Source of the DNA: an uncultured Lachnospiraceae bacterium
Lineage (GTDB): Bacteria > Bacillota > Clostridia > Lachnospirales > Lachnospiraceae
Direction: 5' to 3'
Assembly: GCA_910586025.1 (NCBI GenBank)
Contig: CAJUIO010000021.1
Coordinates: forward strand, 1 to 33,777
DNA length: 33,777 nt
The position numbers and the translations under genes were made by a program. The stretch's first letter is position 1. Every line of letters begins with the position of its first letter. The notes beneath the pieces were generated by a model. The model was given only the letters and a program-made list of their open reading frames with translations, made no database searches and had not been told where the DNA came from. Shown here one piece after another: positions 16,853 to 26,900 of the stretch.

Positions 16853-17821
16853 CTAGTACAGCGACACTTCCGCATATTTTCTGGACATCTTATTGGTGAC
16901 TGCCACAAACGCAAAGGAGACCACCGACTTAAACAGCCCCACCGCCGTACCGTAGGAATACATTCCATTGATAATACCGTACCGGTAGGTATAAGTGTCA
17001 AACACGTCCGAAAACTTGATAACCGCATCATTTCCCATGAGCAGCTGCTGTTCATATCCCACGTTCAGGATGCCGCCCACCGCCAGGAGCAGCATGATCA
17101 TAATGGTGGGAAGGAGGGACGGCAGAGTAATATACCAGATCCTCTGCGTCTTCGTGGCCCCGTCCACCTCCGCCGCCTCGTACATTTCCTGATCGATCCC
17201 TGAAATTGCGGACAGATAAATAATAGCGTCATACCCGATGTTTTTCCAGGTGTTTGCAAGGGCCAGAATCAGCCAGAAGTACTTTCCTTCCTGCATAAAC
17301 AGAATATCGTGGTCCGTGATGTGAAGCGCCTGCAGGATATCGTTGATCACCCCGTCCCCGGACAGGAACGTTACAAACATGTTTGCCGCAATCACCCATG
17401 ATATGAAATAGGGCAGATAGGAGGCTGTCTGGGCCGCCTTTTTCACTCTGTTATTTTTGATTTCATTCAGACATATGGCAAAGATGACGGGTGCCGGAAA
17501 GGAAAACAGCAGTGTCATCAGACTCTGACACAGTGTGTTTCGCATGACAATCGCAAAATCCGTGGAGAAGAAATACTCAAACCAGTCAAGTCCCACAAAT
17601 TGGGCCGATAGCATATCCTGATAGAACCCTTCCCCTCTGGGAACATAGTTCACGAAGGATATATACAGTCCCGTCATAGGAACATAGTTGAACAGAATCA
17701 CACAGACAAGAGCCGGCAGCATCATGAGAAACAGATATCTCTGCCGCCACAGGTCAAGTGCCAGTTTCTTTTTGCCGCGGTGCGGAATACTCCCTGCCGC
17801 TATCGATTTTGCGGATTTCAT
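16853..17821 (-). CDS. Carbohydrate ABC transporter permease, LplB type
   Basis: The protein of about 322 residues has six helices, with the first long periplasmic loop containing NYVPRGEGFYQDML. The EAA docking loop reads EAAEVDGATKTQRIWYITLP. These features mark the LplB group, partner of LplC-type permeases. I set the start at the ATG at 17821, with AAGGGTGA about 8 nt upstream. An in-frame GTG at 17833 would add four residues but sits directly on the ribosome site. A gap of 118 nt separates it from the kinase gene, so a separate promoter is possible, although I could not fix one confidently. It is probably regulated by the YesM/YesN pair encoded just upstream. Confidence 0.93.
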   Translation of the reverse strand: MKSAKSIAAGSIPHRGKKKLALDLWRQRYLFLMMLPALVCVILFNYVPMTGLYISFVNYVPRGEGFYQDMLSAQFVGLDWFEYFFSTDFAIVMRNTLCQSLMTLLFSFPAPVIFAICLNEIKNNRVKKAAQTASYLPYFISWVIAANMFVTFLSGDGVINDILQALHITDHDILFMQEGKYFWLILALANTWKNIGYDAIIYLSAISGIDQEMYEAAEVDGATKTQRIWYITLPSLLPTIMIMLLLAVGGILNVGYEQQLLMGNDAVIKFSDVFDTYTYRYGIINGMYSYGTAVGLFKSVVSFAFVAVTNKMSRKYAEVSLY

Positions 17822-17951
17822 CTTCAAGCTCACCCTTTCTATTCAAAAATCAGTCAAATCTTACTATTATTTTATCAGCGCACACCATCAGTTTCTACAA
17901 TAGAATCCGACAAAGTTTATCAATATCTGACATTCTGCCTTTCCGAACCGC

Positions 17952-19700
17952 TTACTCCTCCCAGGGTATTCTCATGGTGACCCTGGTGCCCTTTCCCCTC
18001 TCGCTCTCCAGGGCAAGTCCGTATTCGTCCCCGTACTGCAGTTTAATCCGCATATCAATATTTTTCAGCCCATATCCCCCGGTTCTCCGGCTCAGGTCCT
18101 CCCTCACCTTGTACAGAACTTCGGGCTCCATGCCCACGCCGTCATCCTCCACGGCAAAGAGAAGCTCCTCCCCTTCGTGAGAGATATGGATTTTTATGTG
18201 CAGCTCTCCCCCGTTGTTATCCCATATGCCATATTTGATGGAGTTCTCCACCACCGGCTGCAGAAGAAGCTTGAGACATCTGCCGGAGAGCGTCCCCGGC
18301 TCCACATCATACGAGATCTCAATACTGTCGTCAAAGCGGAATTTCTGAATGACAAGATAGCTCTTTAGAAGCTCCAGCTCCTCCTGCACGGACAAAATAC
18401 CCTTACCGTCATTCAGGGAGACCCTGTAAAATTCTCCGAGAGCCTTCACACAGCGGCTGGTGAGTCTGTCTCCCTCCATCATGGACAAAGACGATATGGT
18501 GGAGAGAGCGTTATAAAGAAAATGCGGATTAATCTGTTCGCTCAGCAGATTAATCTCGCTGTCCTTGAGCTTCAACTGTTTTTCGTAGTTCTCCTGAATC
18601 AGCCTGTCCATCCGTACCGTAAGTGCATCCACGGCATCCCCGATTCTTCCGATCTCATCCTTACGTTTTTCCCTGATAAAATAAGTGAAATTCCCGCTCT
18701 GCAGAAGCTCTGTGGCATAGACGATACGGTTAATTCTGCTTCCGAAGCCTTTGCTGAAAAGAAACACGGAACACAGGGCAACCACGGAGGTTCCGGCCAG
18801 CAGCAGAATAAGCATTCTCTCCATCCGCTCGGCCTGTCCCATCATAACCGCTTTTTCTTCCATCACCAGGATCCTGATACCAAGGGCGCACTCCCGGATC
18901 ACCAGATAGTACTGACCGCTCTCCAAAAGCTCCTCCTCTCCGCGCGCTCCCTCCCCGTCAAGTCTTTCCGCGATATCCTCCGGAAGGATCTCCTCCGCCC
19001 TTCCTCCCACATCCCCAAGGTTCGGCGAAAGCAGGATTATTCCGCCTTCCCCGATCATGAAGGCACCGTCCGGATCACCGCCGGCCCAGAGCCCATCCAG
19101 CACGGCCTCGATATCCACTCCCACCCACAGAACATTCTGCGCAGAACCGTTCTTGTAATAATTCATCATCTTGACAAAGCACAGATACGGTTTTTCCACA
19201 CCATACTTCTGCAGCATCTCCACGCCCGCAAGCACAGTGAATCCGCCGGCCTCCACGGCCTTATCAAACCATCCCTCCTTAAGCTGCTCCATCCCGTGGA
19301 AATAATTCCGGTCTTCCGGAAGTGTCCTGTTATAGCTGTAAAATCCTATATCCGGCTTTTCCGGACACAGAAGAGACAGCTTCATAAGAAACTTATTGAT
19401 ATAGGGATACATATTTTCATATCCCACGTCGCTGTAATCCGTCATCAGATACGCATTCGTATAATAATCCATGTAAATATTGTCAATCATGATGGAATAC
19501 CGATTTACCCACATATCCATCTGTCCTGCCAGCCTCTCCGCCTCCTGCCTGATATAACGGTAACCGTCCTCTACCAGGACGCGCCTGAGTACATGAAAGG
19601 TATATAGGTACGCTATCATGAGAGGAATCAGTCCAAACACAATATAAAATCCCATCAGCTTTGCGCCCACACTCATCTGACTTAGCGTTTTTTTCTTCAT
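17952..19700 (-). CDS. Sensor histidine kinase, YesM family
   Basis: The 582-residue kinase has an N-terminal membrane helix (about 15-35), an extracellular sensor domain of about 250 residues, a second helix (about 296-316), a HAMP linker and a cytoplasmic kinase. The phosphorylated histidine is H393 in INPHFLYN. The ATP-binding domain has VENSIKYG (N box), DDGVGM (G1) and GGYGLKN (G2). I chose the ATG at 19700, 4 nt after the response regulator stop; an earlier in-frame ATG would place the start deep inside that gene. With the YesN-type regulator it likely senses an extracellular saccharide or binding-protein signal and activates the adjacent permease genes. Confidence 0.95.
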   Translation of the reverse strand: MKKKTLSQMSVGAKLMGFYIVFGLIPLMIAYLYTFHVLRRVLVEDGYRYIRQEAERLAGQMDMWVNRYSIMIDNIYMDYYTNAYLMTDYSDVGYENMYPYINKFLMKLSLLCPEKPDIGFYSYNRTLPEDRNYFHGMEQLKEGWFDKAVEAGGFTVLAGVEMLQKYGVEKPYLCFVKMMNYYKNGSAQNVLWVGVDIEAVLDGLWAGGDPDGAFMIGEGGIILLSPNLGDVGGRAEEILPEDIAERLDGEGARGEEELLESGQYYLVIRECALGIRILVMEEKAVMMGQAERMERMLILLLAGTSVVALCSVFLFSKGFGSRINRIVYATELLQSGNFTYFIREKRKDEIGRIGDAVDALTVRMDRLIQENYEKQLKLKDSEINLLSEQINPHFLYNALSTISSLSMMEGDRLTSRCVKALGEFYRVSLNDGKGILSVQEELELLKSYLVIQKFRFDDSIEISYDVEPGTLSGRCLKLLLQPVVENSIKYGIWDNNGGELHIKIHISHEGEELLFAVEDDGVGMEPEVLYKVREDLSRRTGGYGLKNIDMRIKLQYGDEYGLALESERGKGTRVTMRIPWEE

Positions 19701-19704
19701 ATCG

Positions 19705-20898
19705 TCACAGCCCCCTGCGCCATTCACTGGGCGTCTTTCCATAGCGCTTCTGAAAAATGGAGCAGAAATAAGACACATTGTCATATCCCACCAGCCTTCC
19801 GATCCGCCCCACTCCTTTCGAAGTGTTTTTCAGAAGACCGCAGGCCTTTTCCAGACGGTATTCTGACAAATAGGAATTCACCGTCATACCTTTCCCGCTC
19901 TTAAATATGCTTCTCACATATCCGGGGGAGAGCCCGATTTTTTCAGCCATTTCCTCCACGGAAACCGGCTCCATATAGTGCTTTCCGATATAGTCCTCCA
20001 CAAATGCCACTACCCGGTAGTTCCCATCCTCCTTGAGAGAGCAAAACCACTCCAAAAGCCCGTTAACATACTCATCCATACAGCTTTTAATCCCGGCGGC
20101 ATTTCCCGCCTCCTCCATCAGACGCAAAATCGTCTTGCCCCGCAGAGCAAGATCCTGGCGGCATCTGGACAAATCCTCATTCTCCGCCACCAGCTCCTCA
20201 TTGATCTGATAGCACAGGCACACTGCGCCGTCCCGGAAAATACCGGCAGTCCCCCGGCTGCAGGCCTCGTAATACGCCTTCAGCCTTTCACCGGTCCCAT
20301 CCCTGTCTCCGCGGGACAGGCAGGAAACTATATCCCTGCGCAGAAGTCTGAGATTCCTGTACTCCTCCTCGCTGAATTCCTTTTTTCTTTGCTCAAATAA
20401 CAGCCCCCCGGAAAGCAGCCTCCTGTCTTCTTCCTCATAAAACATGGCATCTCCCACCCGAAACGGTGCGTCCTTCCCGCCAGGCTGCGAAGAGATATTT
20501 TCCTCGTTCAGAGAATTTATGATCTCTCCTGCGGCTTTCTCAATATCCTCCACCAGAAAAGGCTTCAGGATATAATCAGAAGCCGCAAGACGGAATGCCT
20601 TACGGATAAGCTCCATGTCATCATATCCCGTGAGAAATATGACCTTGGCAGGGGATCTGTGCATTCCCCCGGCCCTTTCCAGTTCCCGAAGACGCTTTGC
20701 AAACTCGATCCCGTCCATCACGGGCATTCGTATATCCGTAAAGACAATATCCGGGTTATGAGCGCGCACCAGCTCAAGAGCCTTCTGCCCGTTACCGGCC
20801 GTAAAGACCTCCTTAACTCCGAGCCTTTCCCAGTTCACATGGTTTTTTAACAGATTCAGTTCCAGTTTTTCATCGTCCACAAGACAGACCTTATACAT
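19705..20898 (-). CDS. Response regulator with AraC-type DNA-binding domain, YesN family
   Basis: The 397-residue protein has a receiver domain at 1-120 (acidic pocket DDE at 8-10, phosphorylated D55 in FTDIRMP). A middle region of about 170 residues is less conserved, and a C-terminal AraC helix-turn-helix pair begins near residue 297 (MAEKIGLSPGYVRSIFKSGK) and ends WRRGL. The ATG at 20898 gives the canonical MYKVCLVDDE opening. A TTG 12 nt upstream would add four residues. A strong hairpin terminator lies between the binding-protein gene and this gene, so its expression should be lower than that of the binding protein. It is the partner of the YesM-type kinase. Confidence 0.95.
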   Translation of the reverse strand: MYKVCLVDDEKLELNLLKNHVNWERLGVKEVFTAGNGQKALELVRAHNPDIVFTDIRMPVMDGIEFAKRLRELERAGGMHRSPAKVIFLTGYDDMELIRKAFRLAASDYILKPFLVEDIEKAAGEIINSLNEENISSQPGGKDAPFRVGDAMFYEEEDRRLLSGGLLFEQRKKEFSEEEYRNLRLLRRDIVSCLSRGDRDGTGERLKAYYEACSRGTAGIFRDGAVCLCYQINEELVAENEDLSRCRQDLALRGKTILRLMEEAGNAAGIKSCMDEYVNGLLEWFCSLKEDGNYRVVAFVEDYIGKHYMEPVSVEEMAEKIGLSPGYVRSIFKSGKGMTVNSYLSEYRLEKACGLLKNTSKGVGRIGRLVGYDNVSYFCSIFQKRYGKTPSEWRRGL

Positions 20899-20917
20899 AC
20901 TCCCTGCCAACTCCTGT

Positions 20918-20963
20918 AAAAAGGCGCTGCCGCATTACGATTTTCAATCGTCAATGCGGCAGC
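20918..20963 (-). terminator. Strong hairpin terminator/attenuator after the binding-protein gene
   Basis: Read on the minus strand, GCTGCCGCATT plus ACGATT (20963-20946, with one bulged base) pairs with AATCGT plus AATGCGGCAGC (20942-20926) across a 3-nt loop. GCC and then five Ts follow. This stem of about 17 bp lies between the binding-protein stop and yesN. It probably cuts most transcripts after the lipoprotein gene, leaving read-through for the two-component genes. Confidence 0.85.
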
Positions 20964-20983
20964 TTCGCCAATTTCTGCGTCTT

Positions 20984-22663
20984 CTATCTGTGAGAGTAGG
21001 GTTCCACTCCCCAACGCTCCATTTTCGCCAGATAATTCTGTGTCATTACATCCTCCAGCTTCGCAAGTCCCGCTCCCTCCATGTCGGAGAGCATTGCCTC
21101 ATACTGGCTGATACATTCCTCCTGTGTTGCGGCATTCACCATCTTCGGCACATATTCACTGTAGATATCCTTGACCTTCTGGGCGATCAGACCTTCCGGC
21201 GTGCTGCCCGCAGGCTCCAGTCCCGCATAGTAAGAGTTATCGTAAAGATCCGTGTCCGCACTTGCCATATAAGCCCACTGCCAGTCGATCGACGGCTCAT
21301 ATTTCGCATCCATGTCATAGGGAGTTCCGTCCTCGCCAAAACCGTTCTTGACGAACATCCTGTATTTGCGGACACCTGTTGCCCGTCCTGTTGCAGCGGT
21401 ATCCGCACGGTATGCATCCAGAAATTCCTGAACAGGCTTATGCTTTCCGTCCACATACTCCCAATGCTCGCCTTCCACTCCCCAGAGTGTCAGATACTGT
21501 CCTTCCTCGCTTGCCATAAAATTGCAGAACTCCATAGCCGCCACCGGGTCTTCACAGTTTTTGGTTATGCACCAGTCGCCCCAGCCAAGCGTATTTCTGC
21601 TGTTGTAGGTTGTCTGCTCCGCCGTCACGCCGTTTCCCACCACCTTGTAGGAACGGAAATCCGCATCTTCGCCATCTGAAATTCTGAGAGCCTGATTGGG
21701 ACGGGACGCAATCCAGTTGGAATCCACGGTGCTGAAGGTGTTCCCCTGAGTGATCTTCTCCTCAAGCTGATCCCATCCGAGGGTTACCCAGTCCTTGTCC
21801 AGCAGGCCTTCTCTATATAGCTGGTTAATAAAAAGAACCATCTCCTTGAACTGGGGATCCTTTACCTTATGTTCTATCTTACTATTTGCCGTGTAATACT
21901 CCACAACGCCGAACATGCCGTTAAACATGGTCACATCCCATTCTTTTCCCTGAACACTGATGGGAGTTCCGTCAGGATACTTTGCCTGATAATCCTTAAG
22001 AAGCTGAATAAACTCCTCCTGTGAGAAGGGTGTCTCATGGTCATCCGCTCTTTCCTTTCCGGCAACCTCCACGAGCAGGTCATATTTGATCATAACCATC
22101 ACATTAGGATCAGGATCCAGGTCATACCAGTCTCCCAGGCCGTAAATTTCACCGTCCTCCGACTCGAAACGTATCAGCAGATCCCCATACATCTTCTTGA
22201 TGTCAGGTCCGTGCTGCTCAATGAGATCCTTCATCCCAATCAGCGCCCCGGCCTCCTCATATGCCTTCCGCACCGCGCTTGCGCTGTCCAAATACACGAT
22301 ATCCGGGTAGGTCTGTCCGGAAAGCATCAGATTCAGCTTCTCCTCAACCGCTCCCGCACCGTCAATATATTCCACGGTAAAGCCCGTTCTCTCCTTGATC
22401 GCTTCCGCCACCGGATCGGTAAAGTCAGATACCGTGCCATGGCTGTTAAAAATACTGATGGTTTTAAGCTCGCCGTCCGGCGCTGTCTCCGTACCCGCCG
22501 CCTGCTCTCCGCTGTCCGATGAGTCCGCCTCAGATGTCCTGTTTTCGGTATCCGCCGTTCCCGTCTCAGGCACCGATGCACCTTTCCCGCTGCCGCATCC
22601 CGCAAGTATACAGGCCGAAGCAAGCACTACAGCCATGATCCGGCTGATTGCTGTTCTTTTCAT
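20984..22663 (-). CDS. Extracellular sugar-binding lipoprotein of an ABC importer
   Basis: The 559-residue protein starts MKRTAISRIMAVVLASACIL and has a lipobox ILAGC with C23 as the lipid-anchored cysteine. A Ser/Gly/Thr/Asp-rich linker follows, then a cluster-B type solute-binding fold of the LipO/LplA group (AIKERTGFTVEYIDG, VMLINQLYREGLLDKDW-like segments). The ribosome site AAAGGAGG before 22663 fixes the start; an earlier in-frame ATG lacks one. It should capture an oligosaccharide outside the cell and deliver it to the LplB/LplC permeases downstream. Its size and fold suggest complex or branched saccharides. An arabinose-containing ligand is plausible given the neighbouring GH127, but that is inference. 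Confidence 0.94.
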   Translation of the reverse strand: MKRTAISRIMAVVLASACILAGCGSGKGASVPETGTADTENRTSEADSSDSGEQAAGTETAPDGELKTISIFNSHGTVSDFTDPVAEAIKERTGFTVEYIDGAGAVEEKLNLMLSGQTYPDIVYLDSASAVRKAYEEAGALIGMKDLIEQHGPDIKKMYGDLLIRFESEDGEIYGLGDWYDLDPDPNVMVMIKYDLLVEVAGKERADDHETPFSQEEFIQLLKDYQAKYPDGTPISVQGKEWDVTMFNGMFGVVEYYTANSKIEHKVKDPQFKEMVLFINQLYREGLLDKDWVTLGWDQLEEKITQGNTFSTVDSNWIASRPNQALRISDGEDADFRSYKVVGNGVTAEQTTYNSRNTLGWGDWCITKNCEDPVAAMEFCNFMASEEGQYLTLWGVEGEHWEYVDGKHKPVQEFLDAYRADTAATGRATGVRKYRMFVKNGFGEDGTPYDMDAKYEPSIDWQWAYMASADTDLYDNSYYAGLEPAGSTPEGLIAQKVKDIYSEYVPKMVNAATQEECISQYEAMLSDMEGAGLAKLEDVMTQNYLAKMERWGVEPYSHR

Positions 22664-22736
22664 ACTTTTTCCTCCTTTGGTTTGAAACTTTTTTATTAAA
22701 ATCCCCGCCGACATACTTTTCTATTCGAGGCGATTT

Positions 22737-23783
22737 TCAACGAAAAACAAAGCTCTCCCTCTCTATCAGGGTACAGGGAAGCTCCCTACTGCGCTCCCCG
22801 TCCTCCTCATTCTGAATCAGGGAAATCACCTTACCGGCCGCCATTTTTCCAAGCTCCGCAAGGGGAATCCGAATGGTGGTCAGTCTCGGCTCCACAAATT
22901 CACAGGCATCAATATCGTCAAACCCCATAATGTCCACATCCTTTCCGATCAGACATCCCCTCTCCTTTAAAACCTTCATGGCTCCGAGCGCCATCAGATC
23001 ATTCATGCAAAAAATGGCCGTGGGAGGATCCGCAAGCTCCATCAGCCTTCTGCAGGCCGCACCGCCTGAGACCACTCCCCATTTACCATATGCGATCAGC
23101 TTCGGGTCCAGCATGATATTCGCCTGCATCAGCGCTGTCTGGTATCCCATCAGACGTTTGTAGGCGGGAACAGATTCCACCGGACCGCTGATCAGTCCGA
23201 TTCTCCTGTGTCCCTTACGTATCATGGCTTCCACCGCCTGAGTTGTTATTTTCTGATTATCAGCATTTACCATGTGATCTTCTTCATTTCGCGTGTAGCA
23301 GTAGGCGTATACCAGGGGCATATCCGTCTCAAAAAGTCCCGTGATATCTCTGTCATGCATACCGATGTAGATAATGCCGCCAACTCCTGCCATTTGAAAA
23401 ATACGTATTTTTTCCTGAATCTCGTCCCGATAATTCTCCACCCTGGTAAAGTCCTGATTCTCCCCGGTCCACACCTTCTCATTGAGGTTCAAATCAGCCA
23501 GAATAATCTGATAATTTTCCCGGTCCGCCACCTGATTCACACCCTGCAGAATATTGCTTACCTGATAAGATGTCACATCCTCCGAGATGATCCCTATAAT
23601 ATTATTTTTGTTTAATCGAAGAGTTCTCGCCGCCATATTGGGCCGATAATCCAGCTCCCTGGCCGCATCCCTGACTCTCTGAGCCACCTTTTCGCTGACC
23701 TTCTTGCTGCTGTTGTTCAGCACATAGGAAACAGTCGCCGTTGAAACTCCCGCCCTACGGGCAACGTCCTTCAATGTTATCAT
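22737..23783 (-). CDS. LacI-family transcriptional regulator
   Basis: The 348-residue protein has the LacI helix-turn-helix at residues 3-24 (TLKDVARRAGVSTATVSYVL), the hinge helix (RPNMAARTL) and a periplasmic-binding-protein-like effector domain to the end. It is divergently oriented to the GH127 gene and followed by the binding-protein gene after 73 nt. Two near-palindromic operators with a central CG, typical for this family, lie in the intergenic region: one 22 nt before its own start and one near the GH127 promoter. It therefore most likely represses GH127 and itself, with release by a sugar ligand. The ligand is unknown; L-arabinose or an arabinoside would fit. Confidence 0.95.
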   Translation of the reverse strand: MITLKDVARRAGVSTATVSYVLNNSSKKVSEKVAQRVRDAARELDYRPNMAARTLRLNKNNIIGIISEDVTSYQVSNILQGVNQVADRENYQIILADLNLNEKVWTGENQDFTRVENYRDEIQEKIRIFQMAGVGGIIYIGMHDRDITGLFETDMPLVYAYCYTRNEEDHMVNADNQKITTQAVEAMIRKGHRRIGLISGPVESVPAYKRLMGYQTALMQANIMLDPKLIAYGKWGVVSGGAACRRLMELADPPTAIFCMNDLMALGAMKVLKERGCLIGKDVDIMGFDDIDACEFVEPRLTTIRIPLAELGKMAAGKVISLIQNEEDGERSRELPCTLIERESFVFR

Positions 23784-23805
23784 TTACGTCACTGTCCCTC
23801 CAGAA

Positions 23806-23821
23806 ATTTAATCGTTTAAAT
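23806..23821. promoter_or_regulatory. LacI-type operator 1 (in the lacI leader)
   Basis: ATTTAATCGTTTAAAT is a 16-bp palindrome with a central CG and one mismatched pair next to it. It lies downstream of the lacI -10 box and 22 nt before the lacI start codon, where a bound repressor would block elongation or initiation. Confidence 0.75.
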
Positions 23822-23849
23822 CATTTTATGTCCTTTTAAATGCAATATT

Positions 23850-23879
23850 ATTATAAATCCATTCAGATCCGAGAGTCAA
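23850..23879 (-). promoter_or_regulatory. Promoter of the LacI regulator gene
   Basis: On the minus strand, TTGACT (23879-23874) is followed after 18 nt by TATAAT (23855-23850). It is flanked by the two LacI-type operators: operator 1 downstream in the leader and operator 2 16 bp upstream of the -35 box. Confidence 0.75.
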
Positions 23880-23895
23880 TATAATATAATTCACA

Positions 23896-23911
23896 AGTTA
23901 ATCGTTTAAAT
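23896..23911. promoter_or_regulatory. LacI-type operator 2 (upstream of the GH127 promoter)
   Basis: AGTTAATCGTTTAAAT repeats 14 nt of operator 1 exactly (TTAATCGTTTAAAT at 23898-23911 and 23808-23821) in the same orientation, 90 bp away. It lies 17 bp before the GH127 -35 box. Confidence 0.72.
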
Positions 23912-23928
23912 ATTGTGCACTTTTCATA

Positions 23929-23957
23929 TTGTCCCGGCACTTCCTTCTTTATATAAT
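23929..23957 (+). promoter_or_regulatory. Promoter of the GH127 gene
   Basis: TTGTCC (23929-23934) is followed after 17 nt by a perfect TATAAT (23952-23957). The leader of about 35 nt contains GGAAGGAGG at 23983-23991, 7 nt before the ATG. Confidence 0.75.
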
Positions 23958-23998
23958 GAACACATATCATCTTTAAATTTTCGGAAGGAGGCGCTCAC

Positions 23999-26900
23999 AT
24001 GATTTCATCCGAGCCTATTTTGCACTATGACTTTTCCAGAACCAGCAGCACCATTGTATCCGACCTCTCTCAGTCGGGCTTTGCCGGAGTGATCCGGGGC
24101 CATGACCGGGGCGGGGCCTTTCTCAAATCCGAGACCGTTTTCGGGGATGAGCTCACTGTTCTGCAGCTCTCAGGCACAGACAACGGCGGCTATCTGCAGC
24201 TGCCGGACGGTGTCACAGACAATACGGACGGACTTACCGTGAGCTTTTACTGCAAGATTCATTCTCTGGATCGTTATGGAACGCTCTTTTCCTTCGGTAA
24301 AGACCACTGCTTCTATCTCTCCGTGTCTCCGGATTCGGAAAATAAGGATCAGATTATGATTTCTCCCGGAGCCACGGGCAGCGGAAGAAGTCAGGAGGCA
24401 TGTCTTGAAAAATGGTGTTCGCTTTCAGTCGAAAAATGGTATCACATGATCGTCACCTTCAGCGCCGCCATTCCTTCCCTGTGTGCTTTTTATCTCGACG
24501 GACAGATGGCCGGAAGCTTTCACCACCGCCGCATGAGCTCCCTTTCTCTCAGAGACTGTGCCGGCTGCTACTTCGGCTACGGAGAGCTTTCCCGGAATCC
24601 GCTGAAAATTTCCATTGCTGATATCCGTATTTTCCGGACCGCCATCAGCAGGGATGCCGTCTCCGGTCTCTTTCACATTGCCCCAGGAACCAGGCTTTCC
24701 CTGGAGGCGGAAAGACTCCGCAGTCTTTTTGACAAACCCCTGTGCGAGCCCTTATCCCTCCCTGACAAGGGGTATCTCGGCGCTTCTATTACCTGGAAAA
24801 GCAAGACTTTGGACCAAGTCTCGTCCCAGGGAAATTTTACAAGGCCCGCCCCAGGCTCCGGCAGCCGGAGGGCTGTTCTTGAAGCCGTAATCCGCTATCA
24901 GGATTGTTCCCTCACAGAGAACTACCCTTTTGAGATTGCGGCTCTTCCCTCAGATGAGACCGTGGCCGAATCCGACCTTGAGAGCTTCTCCATCTCCTTT
25001 CCCGGACATGTCACGGAGGATATCCTGCTGCCATCATCAGGTCCCGGAGGATCTGTCTTCTCATGGAAGAGTGACGATCCTGCCCGCATTGATTCCCGGG
25101 GCCATGTTCATCGACCGGATCACGGCCAGAAAGCCGCAAGGGTAACTCTCACTCTCACGGCAGCCTGCAAAGAGGCAAGAAGAACAAAGGATTTTCCTCT
25201 CACAATATTGCCCCGCTTTTCCCACCCTCTTCCCAGGAAGCCTTATCTTCCTGCCGCACCCCTTGAGGAGGCGGTCCCCCGTCCAAAAGCCTCGCAGGTT
25301 CCGCCAGGCCGGGTCCACCTTGCCGGGATCGGGATCTTTCCGGAAAACCAGGACCGCTGTCTCGAATATCTGAGGCTCCTTGACACTGACAGAATGCTCT
25401 ACAATTTTCGTAGGGCCTTTGGCTTTGACACCAAAAACGCACTGCCGCCAGGGGGATGGGAGGAACCCGCGGGACTCCTCCGGGGACATTCCACCGGACA
25501 TTTTCTGTCGGCTCTGGCCTTTGCCTATGCCGCCACGGGAGAGGATACCTTCCGCAATAAGGCGGAGTATATCATTGGCGGGCTTTTCTCCATGCAGAGC
25601 TCTTCCAAGGGTCATCCCACCGATTTTAAGACAGAATGTGAACCGACCCATGCGCCCCAGTCACTCTGGAGCACACAGCCCGCCAAATGGGGCAGGGGAT
25701 TTGTCAGCGCTTATTCACCGGATCAGTTTGCGCTGCTTGAGCAGCTCACCCCTTATGCAACCATCTGGGCTCCCTATTACACGCTGCACAAGATTCTTGC
25801 GGGACTTCTGGACTGTCATGAGATTTTGGGAATCCGGGATGCTCTCGAATGCGCCAGAGGAATCGGCGACTGGGTTTATGAAAGGCTCTCCGCACTGTCG
25901 GATGAACAGAGAGCCAAAATGTGGAAGATGTATATTGCCGGAGAGTATGGCGGCATGAACGAATCTCTTGCCCGCCTTTATGAAAGAACCGGGAACGAAG
26001 CTTATCTGGAAGCCGCAAAAATGTTTGACAACCCCGGAGTGTTTCAGGAGCTTATCCATGGAAGGGATCCCCTTGGCGGAATCCATGCCAACCAGCATAT
26101 TCCCCAGATCATTGGAGCGCTGCAGGAATTTGAAGCTTCCTCCAATCCGGAATATTATGCCATTGCCAGAAACTTCTGGGAGCTTGTGACAAACCACTAT
26201 ATGTATTCCATCGGCGGAGTGGGCCGGGGAGAGAATTTCAAGGAACCTGACATTCTTGCCGGAAACATCGAGGGTGCCCGCAACTGTGAGACCTGCGCCA
26301 CCTACAACCTGCTAAAGCTCACCGGAATGCTCTATCTCTATGCACCTGACCATGGAAGCTACATGGATTACTATGAAAGAGCCCTGGTCAACCACATTGC
26401 GGCGAGTCAGAATCCTAAGATTATTCCCGGAGCCCATCACCGCGTTACCTATATGCTGCCCATCGGCCCCGGCGCACGGAGAGAATACGGCAGCGACTAC
26501 GAGGATTTCACCTGCTGCCACGGAACCGGAATGGAAAATCATGTCCGCTATACGGAGCATATTTACCACATCGGGAAAGACGGAAGCCTGTATGTAAACC
26601 TTTTCCTCTCCTCACGTTATGACTGGGAGGAAAAAAATATTTCCGTTTCTCAGGAATGTGATTTCCCCGCCGCGCACAGCAGGCTCATCCTCCACACAAA
26701 AGAAAAAGGACAGACCTGCCGTTTAAAGCTCCATATCCGCATCCCTTACTGGTGTCGTGACAGCTTCGCCCTCTCCTGCAACGGGGACATTCTTCCCCAC
26801 ACCGTGAAAAAGGAGGAGTATTATGTTCTGGAGAGAGATTTTGCGGACGGGGATGAGCTTTGCATCCGTCTGCCCTATTCCCTTCATCTGTGCTATGCAG

